Shown: piece by piece, positions 17,292 to 27,253 of the stretch
How the letters are laid out: each line of letters starts with the position of its first letter
How positions within the stretch are numbered: position 1 is the first letter of the stretch
From: JAGNRR01 sp965230665
Lineage (GTDB): Bacteria; Bacteroidota; Bacteroidia; Chitinophagales; Chitinophagaceae
DNA length: 64,000 nucleotides
Direction of reading: 5' to 3'
Assembly: GCA_965230665.1 (NCBI GenBank)
Contig: CBDDLM010000004.1
Location: forward strand, 310,001-374,000
The notes under the pieces: model-generated
What the model was told of the DNA's origin: nothing
Seen by the model: only the letters and a program-made list of their open reading frames with translations
Databases searched by the model: none
Position numbers and translations under genes: made by a program

Positions 17292-18557
17292 ATGGCTGAA
17301 AAAATCACAATGAGCTCAGAAGGAAAACTTAAGGTTCCTAACCATCCTATCATCCCCTTTATAGAAGGCGATGGCATTGGACCCGATATTTGGAAAGCGA
17401 GTGTGCGTGTTTTTGATGCGGCTGTAGAAAAGGCCTATAAAGGCGAACGTAAAATTGAATGGAAAGAAGTTTTGGCAGGCCAAAAGGCTTTTGATGCCAC
17501 AGGCGAATGGATGCCACAAGAAACAATGGAAGCGTTTCGAGAATATCTGGTTTCTATTAAAGGACCTCTAACCACGCCCGTCGGAGGTGGAATTAGAAGT
17601 TTGAATGTAATGCTTCGTCAAACCTTAGATTTATACACTTGTTTGCGTCCAGTAAAATATTTCGAAGGTGTTCCTTCCCCAATGTGGCATCCGGAGAATG
17701 TTGATATGGTTATTTTCAGAGAAAATACAGAAGATATTTATGCTGGAATAGAGTACATGACGGGTAGCGAGGAAGCCGAAGAACTTAAAAACCTTCTGAT
17801 AGATAAATTTGGAGTGACTTCGATTCGTTTCCCAGAAACTGTTTCGTTAGGGGTCAAACCTGTAAGTAAGGAAGGAAGCGAGCGTTTGATTCGTGCTGCT
17901 ATCCAATATGCGTTAGACCACAAGAAACCATCTGTTACTTTAGTCCATAAAGGCAATATCATGAAGTTTACGGAGGGTGCTTTCAAAATTTGGGGGTACG
18001 AGTTGGCAGAAAGAGAATTTGGCGAGCAGGTTTATACTTGGCGTCAGTGGGAGCAAACCAAGAAAGAAAATGGTGAAGACGTCGCAAATGAAGAAATGAA
18101 AGTAGCAGCGTTAGGTGGCCGTGTAATCATTAAAGATTCTATTGCCGATAACTTTCTTCAACAAGCTTTACTAGCCCCTAAAGATTATAGCGTCATTGCA
18201 ACCTTAAACTTAAACGGTGATTATGTAAGCGATGCTTTAGCTGCGCAAGTAGGTGGTATTGGAATTGCCCCAGGTGCAAATATCAACTTCAGCACAGGAA
18301 ATGCAATTTTTGAGGCTACACATGGTACAGCACCACGATTTGCTAACACAAATACGATGAATCCTTCATCGGTAATTCTGAGCGGTACTATGATGTTTGA
18401 ATATATGGGTTGGAGCGAAGTTTCTGATTTAATAACTCATTCCATGACGAAAACAATTAGAAGCAAGAAAGTTACCATTGATTTTCATAAACTTATGAAA
18501 GATGCGACACTTTGTAAGACAAGTGAATTCGCTGATGAATTAATCCAGAACCTCTAG
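17292..18557 (+). CDS. icd: Isocitrate dehydrogenase, E. coli-type (type I)
   Basis: 421 aa; homodimeric bacterial-type IDH, oxidising isocitrate to 2-oxoglutarate. It follows E. coli Icd closely: IEGDGIGPDIW, KGPLTTPVGGGIRSLNV (with the Ser113-equivalent substrate/phosphorylation site), RENTEDIYAGIE, LVHKGNIMKFTEGAFK, NLNGDYVSDALAAQVGGIGIAPGANI and EATHGTAP. The coenzyme residues differ from E. coli: the positions equal to K344, Y345, V351, Y391 and R395 read R, F, M, I and K. The two basic residues still favour NADP, but this is not the textbook set. There is an extra segment of roughly 12 residues before VIIKDSIADNF. A second, unrelated IDH follows immediately. Confidence 0.94.
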   Translation: MAEKITMSSEGKLKVPNHPIIPFIEGDGIGPDIWKASVRVFDAAVEKAYKGERKIEWKEVLAGQKAFDATGEWMPQETMEAFREYLVSIKGPLTTPVGGGIRSLNVMLRQTLDLYTCLRPVKYFEGVPSPMWHPENVDMVIFRENTEDIYAGIEYMTGSEEAEELKNLLIDKFGVTSIRFPETVSLGVKPVSKEGSERLIRAAIQYALDHKKPSVTLVHKGNIMKFTEGAFKIWGYELAEREFGEQVYTWRQWEQTKKENGEDVANEEMKVAALGGRVIIKDSIADNFLQQALLAPKDYSVIATLNLNGDYVSDALAAQVGGIGIAPGANINFSTGNAIFEATHGTAPRFANTNTMNPSSVILSGTMMFEYMGWSEVSDLITHSMTKTIRSKKVTIDFHKLMKDATLCKTSEFADELIQNL

Positions 18558-18617
18558 TTCTACTTATTGTTAATATCTATTGTATGTTAGGGCTTTCATT
18601 ATCCCTAAGGGCTTTTG

Positions 18618-18625
18618 TACATTTG
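18618..18625 (+). promoter_or_regulatory. -7 promoter element of the second isocitrate dehydrogenase
   Basis: TACATTTG between the two IDH genes; leader about 15 nt to ATG 18645. It shows the downstream gene can be transcribed alone. A weak hairpin (TTAGGG/CCCTAA, 18587-18608) precedes it. Confidence 0.62.
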
Positions 18626-18644
18626 TCTTTATAAAATACGACAT

Positions 18645-19877
18645 ATGTCAAAAATTAAAGTAGCCAATCCCGTTGTTGAAATCGATGGCGATGAAATGAC
18701 TCGGATTATTTGGAAATTCATAAAAGACAAGCTAATTCTACCCTATATCGATGTCCCTATTGAGTATTATGATTTAGGAATTCAAAAACGAGACGAGACC
18801 GATGATCAAATAACTATAGATTGTGCGCATGCGATTAAGAAACATGGTGTAGGTATTAAATGTGCAACCATTACTCCTGATGAAGCACGTGTTGAAGAGT
18901 TCGGTTTAAAGAAGATGTGGAAGTCGCCTAACGGAACAATTCGGAACATCTTAGACGGGACTGTTTTTAGGGCACCCATCCTTATGAAAAACGTTCCTCG
19001 CCTAGTCTCTAACTGGACGGCTCCCATTACAATTGGCCGCCATGCTTTTGGAGATCAATATCGAGCAACTGATACTGTTATTACAGGTAGAGGTAAATTA
19101 ACTATGACATTTACACCAGAGGATGGTAGTGATGTCCAAGAATTTGAAGTTTATAATTTTGAAGGAGGTGGAGTTGCTATGAGCATGTATAATACTGATA
19201 AAAGTATTTATGGTTTCGCCCGATCTTGTTTCAATATGGCACTAAACAAAAAGCAACCTCTTTATCTCTCTACAAAGAATACTATTTTGAAAAAATATGA
19301 TGGTCGCTTCAAAGATATTTTTGAAGAAGTCTACCAAAATGAGTTCAAAGAGAAGTTTGATGAATTGGGATTAATCTATGAACATAGATTGATCGACGAT
19401 ATGGTAGCAGCGGCGCTTAAATGGAACGGTAATTTTGTTTGGGCTTGTAAAAACTACGATGGAGATGTACAAAGCGATACACTTGCGCAAGGTTTTGGGT
19501 CTCTTGGTTTAATGACTTCCGCCCTAGTTACCCCCGATGGCAAGACTATGGAAGCCGAAGCAGCACACGGTACAGTCACTCGTCATTATCGTCGTCATAT
19601 GAAAGGAGAACCCACTAGTACAAATCCAATTGCTTCGATCTTTGCTTGGACAACTGGTTTAGCCTTTAGAGGAAAACTAGATGATAATCAAGAGTTGATT
19701 GATTTCTGTAAAAAACTAGAAGAAGTGTGTATAGAAACTGTAGAAGGTGGCGTTATGACTAAAGATCTTGCTATTTGTATAAGTGGTAATGATGTAAGTC
19801 ATGGTACTGACTATGTGTATACAGAAGAATTCTTAGAAGCCCTTGATCGAGGACTTCAAGCAAAAATGACTTCATAA
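18645..19877 (+). CDS. NADP-dependent isocitrate dehydrogenase, eukaryote/mitochondrial-type (type II)
   Basis: 410 aa, the usual length for this subfamily. It belongs to the IDH1/IDH2-like homodimeric group and not to the E. coli group. Marks: VEIDGDEMTRIIW, SPNGTIRNILDG (substrate Ser), ITIGRHAFGDQYRATD (the Arg132 equivalent), DDMVAAALKWNG (metal Asp), and HGTVTRHYR, whose Arg-His pair binds the 2'-phosphate of NADP. The ATG at 18645 is chosen over TTG 18615 because the -7 element lies between them and family members start with this MSKIKV-type N-terminus. Both IDHs in tandem would allow differential control of 2-oxoglutarate and NADPH supply. Confidence 0.94.
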   Translation: MSKIKVANPVVEIDGDEMTRIIWKFIKDKLILPYIDVPIEYYDLGIQKRDETDDQITIDCAHAIKKHGVGIKCATITPDEARVEEFGLKKMWKSPNGTIRNILDGTVFRAPILMKNVPRLVSNWTAPITIGRHAFGDQYRATDTVITGRGKLTMTFTPEDGSDVQEFEVYNFEGGGVAMSMYNTDKSIYGFARSCFNMALNKKQPLYLSTKNTILKKYDGRFKDIFEEVYQNEFKEKFDELGLIYEHRLIDDMVAAALKWNGNFVWACKNYDGDVQSDTLAQGFGSLGLMTSALVTPDGKTMEAEAAHGTVTRHYRRHMKGEPTSTNPIASIFAWTTGLAFRGKLDDNQELIDFCKKLEEVCIETVEGGVMTKDLAICISGNDVSHGTDYVYTEEFLEALDRGLQAKMTS

Positions 19878-19916
19878 GTTCATTAAAGCTCAATTTCTAG
19901 CGACAACATGTTTATA

Positions 19917-21762
19917 AAAAGAAGCCCTCAACGATTGTTGAGGGCTTTTAGTTTTATTCATAAAGGATTCTTCGTCTCTAAAAGAGAGCCTAACGAACCA
20001 AAATCACATCGCCTTTCATCGTATACTCTTCACCATCAGTTAAACACTTATAACGAATTACATAGTAATAAGTCGCTACAGGAGCTGTCTGATCGCCATA
20101 TCTACCATCCCAACTACTACGTACATTATTCGTCTCCCAAACCTTGATTCCCCAACGATTGCGAATCTCAAACTGTTGAAGCTCTATCCCTGCTGTTGAT
20201 AAGATCCTGAACTCATCATTACGACCATCATTATTTGGACTAAACGCATTCGGTAAGAAGACCTCCTGACAACAAGGACCAGGCTCAATAATCAATGTAT
20301 CTCGTTCTAAACAACCATTCGCATCTACTATATCTACTGTATGGAAGCCCTGATACAATCCCGTAGCTCGAGAGGTCGTCTGAACTGGGGTACTACTCCA
20401 CAAGTAAGTATAAGGCGGGGTACCTCCAGTGACAATAGCCTCTGCTTTTCCTTCATTTCCACGACCATGACAACCTAAGTCGTCTTTAGAAATACTCACT
20501 ACCATAGGATTACTCGGTAAAGGAATACCAAAAGTTGTATCTATATAACAACCAGCTGTATCAGTTGTTCGTAAAGTATACTGACGAGGTGCTAAATCGC
20601 GGAATAAACCATTCGTATTCACATAAAAACCAGGCTCTAAACTATAAGTATATACATTACCTCGACCTCCTGCTGCAACTACAGTCAACTTACCATCTTC
20701 TGTATCCAAACAAGTGGTTGGGGTGATATTAAAAGTTGGGAAGTTAATTCGATCAGGACCGCTTAATGTATAACTACTATCATAAACACAATTCAAAGCA
20801 TCCGTAGCTCGAATAATATAAGTTCCTGTACTCAATCCACTATAAGTCGTTTGAGCGTTGGGGCCTTGTTGGTTCGGACCGACATTAAAGGTATAGCTAA
20901 ACCCGCCGACTCCTCCTGCCGCTTGGAAACTGATAGAGGCTGTACCATCTCCATAACAAGTCTCTTCTACATTCGTTATACTACTAAAGAAAATTGGTGG
21001 ATTCTCTATAATCGTAATCGTGGATACTGAGGAACAGCCATTCGCATCAGTGGCAGTTAATACATAGGTACCGGCTGGTAAATTATTAAAGGTTGCAGGA
21101 CTTGCTTGCGTTGGATAACTAGGAATACTTATACTTACACTACCTGTACCACCACTTGCACTCGCCGAAATACTTCCCGTACTCTGACCAAAGCAATCGA
21201 TATCTTGTTTGGTGACACTGGTAAATAAAACTTGAGTTGGTTGAGTAATTGTAATCAATACACTACTATCTACACAACCATTACTATCTGTTATAACTCC
21301 TAAGTAATTTGTACTAGCTGTTAAACTTGTAAAGGCGCCCGAAGTATCACTGTTAACAATACTACTACCATTATAAAGTGTATAACCATAAGGGCTAATA
21401 CCACCACTTGCTGTAAACGTAATCGTTCCATCATTACCTCCAAAGCAACCAACATTGGTCAATACATATGAATGAGACAAAGCAGCTGGTTCAGTAACAA
21501 TAACATTCGTACTTACCGTACAACCATTCGCATCTACAGAAGTCACAACATAAGGACCAGCTGCATAATTTGTAAAGAATGCTGGATTACTATAAACCGT
21601 ATCCGTACCAATAGCATGATAAATTGTACCTGTACCACCACTACTCTGAATCGTAATACCACCTGTACTATCGCCATTACATAATACATCTACTGTCCAA
21701 GTTGTATCAACTGTTACTGCACCTGGTTCATGAACTACAATCATACTGTCCGATGTACAACC
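19917..21762. repeat. Duplicated block 1, copy A (adhesin 3' end plus terminator)
   Basis: Nearly identical to 27254-29090. Covers the terminator, the T9SS C-terminal domain and SprB repeats 13-18 of adhesin A. The only clear length change is a 9-nt difference near 21325-21400. Identity ends sharply at 21762/29090. Confidence 0.9.
19922..19949. terminator. Strong hairpin terminator, copy 1
   Basis: Perfect 11-bp stem AAGCCCTCAAC/GTTGAGGGCTT with GATT loop, T-run on both sides. It can end the IDH transcript on the plus strand and adhesin A on the minus strand. An identical copy lies at 27259-27286. Confidence 0.88.
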
Positions 21763-24700
21763 GTTCGTATCGGTAATTGTAACAGTATACGGATTGGCGA
21801 ATAGATTTATAAATGTACCAACAGGTGACTGTGTTGCTGGAGGAGCAATGCTATAAGTATAGCCTGGAGTTCCTCCGTTTGCGCTTACAACAATACTCCC
21901 ATCATTACCTCCGAAACAATCTACACTGTCTGTAGTAACATTAGTAAAGACAACTGCCGTAGGTTCTGTAATTTGTACCGTAGTCTGAACAGGGCAATTG
22001 TTCGTATCATTAACCTCAATGGTATAAAACCCTGCGTGCAAGCCAGTAAATGATCCATTATATTGCGGAGGTACAGGAGCTACGTAAGGTGCTACAATTT
22101 GATATGTAACGGTAGACTGTGGAGTACCAGTGGCATATACCATCATACTACCTGTACTATCACCATTACATTGAGTCATTACAGTGATTACACTATCTAT
22201 TGTAGGTGCAGAAGAATTTGTAATGGTATATGTTGTATCTGCAAAACATAGGTTTGCATCACGTACACGAATAGTATAAGATCCACTTCCCAAACCAGTA
22301 AATATATTAGAAGCTTGATAGCTATTCGGCGGTATTGGTAACCTTCCATATTCTAGTGCGCCAGTCCCTCCACTTGCTGTTACGGTAATGGTACCATCAT
22401 TACCTGGAGTACAACTCGGTGTTGTTCCGGTAATGGCCGTAATATCAACTGGGGTAGTTGGTTCTGTAATTGTTATCGTACTAAGTGCAGTACAGTTATT
22501 TGCATCAGTACCTGTTATGGTATAAGAGCCAGCCGGTAAATTACTGATTGTATTTCCTACAATCAACGTATTTGAATAGGAAGGCATGATCATATAATTC
22601 ACTGGATTTGTACCACCGACATGAGACATTACAATAATACCTGTACTATCTCCATGACATAAAACCTGTGTTACACCTGAAGTATCAATCGTTAATAAAG
22701 CAGGTTCTGCAATCGTAACCACGCTATCTAGAGTACAATTATTTACATCTGTAATACGCAGGGTAAAAGGCCCACCATTTAGGCCTGTAAAGTTAGCAGG
22801 ACTTGGAATACCAGCAGTTGGCAAACCAATTAATAATGGTGTACCTGTACCGCCTGAGGCCGTTGCACTTATCGCACCATCGCCAGCACCATTACAACTT
22901 ACATTTGTTACTGTTACATTCGTATAACTTAAAGCAGTTGGTTGATTTACTATAACATTTGTTGTAGTACTACAATTATTTGCATCAGTAACAGTGACTA
23001 CATAAGGACCTTGAGAAAGTCCAGTGAATATACCCGTACCATTACACTGAACAGGAGTTGTATTAATACAATAATTATAAGCAGCTGTACCTCCTGTGAC
23101 AGTGACAGTAACTATTCCATCATTACCACCATTACAATTTACACTATCAATTACTACAGAACTAATCGCTAAAACAGCCGGTTCACCAACAGTAACATTT
23201 GTAACAATTGCGCAACCATTGGTATCCACGGCACGAACAGTATAGACTCCAGCAACCAAACTATTAGCTGTTCCTGTTGTACTACCTGTAGATAATACAG
23301 TAGGAATTGTCGTAGGTCCTGCTGTAATAACTATACTATCTATTGGACTCGTACCTGCAAGCACATTCACAGTAAAGCTACCATCATTCCCTCCATTACA
23401 ATCTACACTATCTGTTGTAATGGTACTCCATGTAGGAGAACCTGGGGTACTAATGGTATGAGTGCTTTGTGCTGTACAACCATTGGCGTCAGTAACTGTT
23501 ACGTTATAACCACCAGCGCACTGATTTGTAAAAATTGGAGATGGTTGCGCAGCTGCACTCGCATGACTATAAGTATAATTAGGGGTACCACCACTAGCTG
23601 TTACCGTCATTGTTGCATCACAACCTGGTACACAACTCGGTATTGTACTCGTAATATTTGTAATCTGAACAGCACTCGCGGGTTGTGTAATCATAACAGT
23701 AGTAACTGCTGTACAACTATTCGCATCCGTGCCTGTAACTGTATAAGAACCAAATCCTAAACCAGTAAACGTCCCAGAAGGACCTTGAGTCGCGGAAGGA
23801 TTAATCGTATAGGTTACAACACCTGTTCCTCCACTTGATGTCATCACAATCTGACCTGTCGTATCCCCAAAACATAACACCTGAGTCACACTAGCTGTAT
23901 CTATGGTCAACACAACGGGCTCAGTAATCGTAAGAATCGTATCATGTGTACAACCATTGGCATCAATCACTCGAACCGTATCAGTACCGGCTGATAAACC
24001 GCCAAAAACACCAGTCGTATTCGATGCACTTGGAGGATTCAATTGATAACTATAACTTGGTGTTCCTGGTGTACCTCCTGTACCAACTACTGTAATACTT
24101 CCATTAGCACCGCCATTACAACTTACATTCGTTACACTTGCACTCGCAAAACCTACCGAAGTTAAAGGCTCGGTTATACTATAACTCGTATCCAAGAAAC
24201 AAGCTCCATTGGAATGACTCGCGCGAATACTAAAAGGACCACCAGCTCCTAATCCTGTAAAACTACCACTAACCTGTGTTGGACCTAAATTATTCTGATA
24301 TACAAGACCACTGCCCTGAGCATGAACATAAACAGCACCGGTCGTATCACCATTACATAAAACATTCGTTACCTGAACCGTATCAAAGACTATCGCAGGA
24401 GGCTCACTTAATGTGATTGTCGTATCTCCTGTACTACAACCAACGGTATCAATCACATTAACGATATACGTTCCTGCCGATAAAGTATCAAACAAACCAT
24501 TATAGTTTGAATCGATAACCGTTGCTCCCTGACGTAAGAAATACTGATAACCAGGAGTACCTCCACTCACATAAGCTTGAATCGTTCCATTACTATCTCC
24601 ATTACATACTGGATTACTTACCACAATACTATCACGATTTAAACCAGTAACGATTAAATCTACCTCTACTCTACAATTCGTATCGGCGGCACAAGCTCCA

Positions 24701-27123
24701 AAGAAGGTATAGTTACCCTGAACACTACTATTACTCACAATACTATTCGATGTAATAAAAGGATTAAATACGGTACTATCACTTATACGAACTCCACCTA
24801 CTTTCTGCTCATACCAACTAATACCCATTGGGACATACTCATAAACTATTTTTAAATTAACTACTGTTGCACCACCTGCATTGACGGTAGCACCAGCAGT
24901 AGTAACAGCAGGTGCACCAACACTCCAATACCCCATATTAATTGTAGGAAGGTTAGGGGTACCTGATGTGTACATGGCATTTAAATCTGCTGCAGCAGGA
25001 TTACTTAAGTAATCATAAGGTGGGAAAGAAAAGGCAACTGGATTTCCTTGTAAACCTCCATGGTAAATAAAGTTTGGCGGATTCGGATCATATAAATTGA
25101 AACGGGTATGACTTGCCCAATGTAAGAAATTCACCTGATTCAAATTGGTCACACTAATTTCTCCACTCAGAATATTTGCACCTGGAGGTAAGGTTGGTAA
25201 AGTACCTGTTGCAAAATGAGAAGCTCCTGTGGTATTACCAGCTGTTGGGTTAGGTATATTATTACCTGCAAAAGCTAAAGTAAATGGTACAATCACACTA
25301 TCCTGAACCAATCCTGTAGGACAATTAATAATCCCTAAACCTTGACCTGTAGGAATTGTATCTCCAATACAAACTGTATAATCAACAGCATTAGGACGAC
25401 TATTACAAATAGTAATCGCACTAAACAAACTATCATTTACCAAGTTTGCGTTAGTAGAAGCGCTTAACATGGTAATGGTATCAGTATTAATATCATAACA
25501 ACCTCCTTCATGAAAATTAACACCATTAAAAATTAAGAAACTACTATTTATATTAGAAGGTTGTAGTGGTGTTCCACTGGATACGGTTTGGGTGTATGTT
25601 GTTAAACCATTCGGCCCAGTAACACGAAGCGTTACATCAAAAGAATCAACACTTGGATCGAGATTCTGACTACCAAAGTTTCCTAAGGTTACAATAACAG
25701 TTCCATTACTATCCATACAACCTGAGGAAGGTGTAGCTTGAATATTTGTAACTGCAGGGTCAATAGGCCCTGCGTTTAAAATATTTACAACATAATCCTC
25801 CGTTTCGCCCCAAGTATAACCTGTACAGGGATCAGTAGCTGCAGCAGAGCCACCTTCTTGCAATACAACTCTCATACGCGTAAGACCAGGTAATACCGCT
25901 GGCGTGTTCGGAATAACAACCGAAGCACCAGTTGGATTATATCCATTAGCAGCATTTGATGCCAAGCTAAAAATTTCCTCCCCAGGGTCATTAAATACAT
26001 GATTATGATTAAAGTCTATAAATACTTTAGCCCATGAATCAAACATTCCACCACTAGAGTATTGATAAATATTTAATGGGTAGCCTTGACCTTTAATATA
26101 ATTAGGAATTGGAGTAAGGGTATCAAAATTAGAGAAGGTACCATTGGCGAGTGGGTTATTTGCCTGAGGTACTGGGGTAACACTCGGGTTTGACAAGGTT
26201 CCAAAAACAACTTGACCAATGTCTGTATCACCAGCATTCGTTGGCAAACTGGTATAACAATAACATAAACTCCAAGGGGTCCAAACAGCAGGCGCTACGG
26301 ACACAACTACGGAAGTATCAAAATTTGAAGTATTCGTACATGTAACTGCACATCTATACCAAGTTTGAGTAAGTGGTGCAGGTAAATTGGCCGTAGGAGT
26401 TGTAACAGAAGGTGTTAGTGTATCCCAAGGTCCATTAGGACCAGTAGTTGATTGTAACCACAAATAATTTAGACCACTTGCTAAGGTCGCCCCTGAAAGA
26501 CCTAAATTAAATGTTGTACCTGCGCAGGGGTTGTTTGGAGTTGCTACACTCGTGCCTGCCGTCACAGCAGAACATGGAGTTGAAGCAATAACATTTACAT
26601 TATATTCTTCTGTTTCCCCAAAACCCATTCCTACATCACAAGGTCCTGCAGGAATCGTATTGAATTGACATACAACCCTCATTCTACAAATCCCAGGTGT
26701 CGCAGTAAAAGGTACATTAATTGTACCGTTTAATGGTGGCGGTGGGATTACTCCAGAAGTAATTCCATTCCATACATCTTCCCCCAAATCTAAAAAGTCG
26801 TTATCCTGATTCCAGTCAACAAAAATTCTAACTCCTTCTGTCCACTGTGGACTAAATCCAATTGAAAAATCAAATGATTGACCCTGCACCTGACTAACGG
26901 TCATTGGGAATACCGTTAAATTATTCGGCAAGGCTCCATTACAACCCGTTCCTAGATTACTAATATTGGTAACACCCAATGTTGTAGAGAAATCATCTAT
27001 AAAATCTCCTCCAAACGCAGTACAAGCATTGTTATAAGTAGGCACACATGCTTGCCCGTAGCTATTTAACCCAAAAAAAGTAAATATGGCTAGGAAAGTA
27101 AAGCGTAGTAAATACTGTTGCAT
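19990..27123 (-). CDS. Giant T9SS-secreted adhesin A with GEVED modules and 18 SprB repeats
   Basis: 2377 aa. A signal peptide (about 1-24, ends SYGQA) is followed by a GEVED domain (to about 180, ending FGETEEYNV), an Ig-like segment (to about 285), a second GEVED domain (to about 450, WGETEDYVV), a spacer (455-830) and eighteen SprB-type repeats of about 75-85 residues (830-2275). Each repeat starts with a C-x-G-x-x-x-G motif and contains a second Cys in an NGC/NNC turn. The last 95 residues are a type-B T9SS sorting domain (FLPNAFSPNNDG, NRWGIKVWE, YYYVIRY). The protein should be exported by the Sec system, cross the outer membrane by T9SS and stay at the surface, as SprB does in gliding and adhesion. 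A TAAATTTA element 4 nt before the ATG suggests a leaderless transcript. Confidence 0.92.
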   Translation of the reverse strand: MQQYLLRFTFLAIFTFFGLNSYGQACVPTYNNACTAFGGDFIDDFSTTLGVTNISNLGTGCNGALPNNLTVFPMTVSQVQGQSFDFSIGFSPQWTEGVRIFVDWNQDNDFLDLGEDVWNGITSGVIPPPPLNGTINVPFTATPGICRMRVVCQFNTIPAGPCDVGMGFGETEEYNVNVIASTPCSAVTAGTSVATPNNPCAGTTFNLGLSGATLASGLNYLWLQSTTGPNGPWDTLTPSVTTPTANLPAPLTQTWYRCAVTCTNTSNFDTSVVVSVAPAVWTPWSLCYCYTSLPTNAGDTDIGQVVFGTLSNPSVTPVPQANNPLANGTFSNFDTLTPIPNYIKGQGYPLNIYQYSSGGMFDSWAKVFIDFNHNHVFNDPGEEIFSLASNAANGYNPTGASVVIPNTPAVLPGLTRMRVVLQEGGSAAATDPCTGYTWGETEDYVVNILNAGPIDPAVTNIQATPSSGCMDSNGTVIVTLGNFGSQNLDPSVDSFDVTLRVTGPNGLTTYTQTVSSGTPLQPSNINSSFLIFNGVNFHEGGCYDINTDTITMLSASTNANLVNDSLFSAITICNSRPNAVDYTVCIGDTIPTGQGLGIINCPTGLVQDSVIVPFTLAFAGNNIPNPTAGNTTGASHFATGTLPTLPPGANILSGEISVTNLNQVNFLHWASHTRFNLYDPNPPNFIYHGGLQGNPVAFSFPPYDYLSNPAAADLNAMYTSGTPNLPTINMGYWSVGAPAVTTAGATVNAGGATVVNLKIVYEYVPMGISWYEQKVGGVRISDSTVFNPFITSNSIVSNSSVQGNYTFFGACAADTNCRVEVDLIVTGLNRDSIVVSNPVCNGDSNGTIQAYVSGGTPGYQYFLRQGATVIDSNYNGLFDTLSAGTYIVNVIDTVGCSTGDTTITLSEPPAIVFDTVQVTNVLCNGDTTGAVYVHAQGSGLVYQNNLGPTQVSGSFTGLGAGGPFSIRASHSNGACFLDTSYSITEPLTSVGFASASVTNVSCNGGANGSITVVGTGGTPGTPSYSYQLNPPSASNTTGVFGGLSAGTDTVRVIDANGCTHDTILTITEPVVLTIDTASVTQVLCFGDTTGQIVMTSSGGTGVVTYTINPSATQGPSGTFTGLGFGSYTVTGTDANSCTAVTTVMITQPASAVQITNITSTIPSCVPGCDATMTVTASGGTPNYTYSHASAAAQPSPIFTNQCAGGYNVTVTDANGCTAQSTHTISTPGSPTWSTITTDSVDCNGGNDGSFTVNVLAGTSPIDSIVITAGPTTIPTVLSTGSTTGTANSLVAGVYTVRAVDTNGCAIVTNVTVGEPAVLAISSVVIDSVNCNGGNDGIVTVTVTGGTAAYNYCINTTPVQCNGTGIFTGLSQGPYVVTVTDANNCSTTTNVIVNQPTALSYTNVTVTNVSCNGAGDGAISATASGGTGTPLLIGLPTAGIPSPANFTGLNGGPFTLRITDVNNCTLDSVVTIAEPALLTIDTSGVTQVLCHGDSTGIIVMSHVGGTNPVNYMIMPSYSNTLIVGNTISNLPAGSYTITGTDANNCTALSTITITEPTTPVDITAITGTTPSCTPGNDGTITVTASGGTGALEYGRLPIPPNSYQASNIFTGLGSGSYTIRVRDANLCFADTTYTITNSSAPTIDSVITVMTQCNGDSTGSMMVYATGTPQSTVTYQIVAPYVAPVPPQYNGSFTGLHAGFYTIEVNDTNNCPVQTTVQITEPTAVVFTNVTTDSVDCFGGNDGSIVVSANGGTPGYTYSIAPPATQSPVGTFINLFANPYTVTITDTNGCTSDSMIVVHEPGAVTVDTTWTVDVLCNGDSTGGITIQSSGGTGTIYHAIGTDTVYSNPAFFTNYAAGPYVVTSVDANGCTVSTNVIVTEPAALSHSYVLTNVGCFGGNDGTITFTASGGISPYGYTLYNGSSIVNSDTSGAFTSLTASTNYLGVITDSNGCVDSSVLITITQPTQVLFTSVTKQDIDCFGQSTGSISASASGGTGSVSISIPSYPTQASPATFNNLPAGTYVLTATDANGCSSVSTITIIENPPIFFSSITNVEETCYGDGTASISFQAAGGVGGFSYTFNVGPNQQGPNAQTTYSGLSTGTYIIRATDALNCVYDSSYTLSGPDRINFPTFNITPTTCLDTEDGKLTVVAAGGRGNVYTYSLEPGFYVNTNGLFRDLAPRQYTLRTTDTAGCYIDTTFGIPLPSNPMVVSISKDDLGCHGRGNEGKAEAIVTGGTPPYTYLWSSTPVQTTSRATGLYQGFHTVDIVDANGCLERDTLIIEPGPCCQEVFLPNAFSPNNDGRNDEFRILSTAGIELQQFEIRNRWGIKVWETNNVRSSWDGRYGDQTAPVATYYYVIRYKCLTDGEEYTMKGDVILVR
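23585..25762. repeat. Duplicated block 2, copy A (SprB repeats 1-4 and pre-repeat spacer)
   Basis: Co-linear with 30916-33093 at a constant offset of 7331 nt and without any indel. The first 1.3 kb has almost no substitutions; the remainder has scattered, mostly synonymous ones. It ends at the GEVED border. Confidence 0.88.
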
Positions 27124-27127
27124 ATAT

Positions 27128-27135
27128 TAAATTTA
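27128..27135 (-). promoter_or_regulatory. Possible -7 element of adhesin A
   Basis: TAAATTTA differs from TAnnTTTG only at the last base and lies 4 nt before the ATG. No TTG was found at the usual upstream distance. A palindrome TTTATTC-AAT-GAATAAA lies at 27169-27185. Confidence 0.4.
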
Positions 27136-27253
27136 TATTATTATCGAGTAGAGTTAAAATTACCACAATTTATTCAATGAATAAAAAAAAATTTAACATT
27201 AGAAAAAGGGCTATCTAAAATAAACGTAAGTGAAAGGCTAAGTGTTAGTGAAT

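Noticed and set aside
18587..18608. TTAGGG/CCCTAA hairpin as a terminator between the IDH genes
   Set aside because: 6-bp stem, 10-nt loop and poor T-run; at best a weak attenuator.
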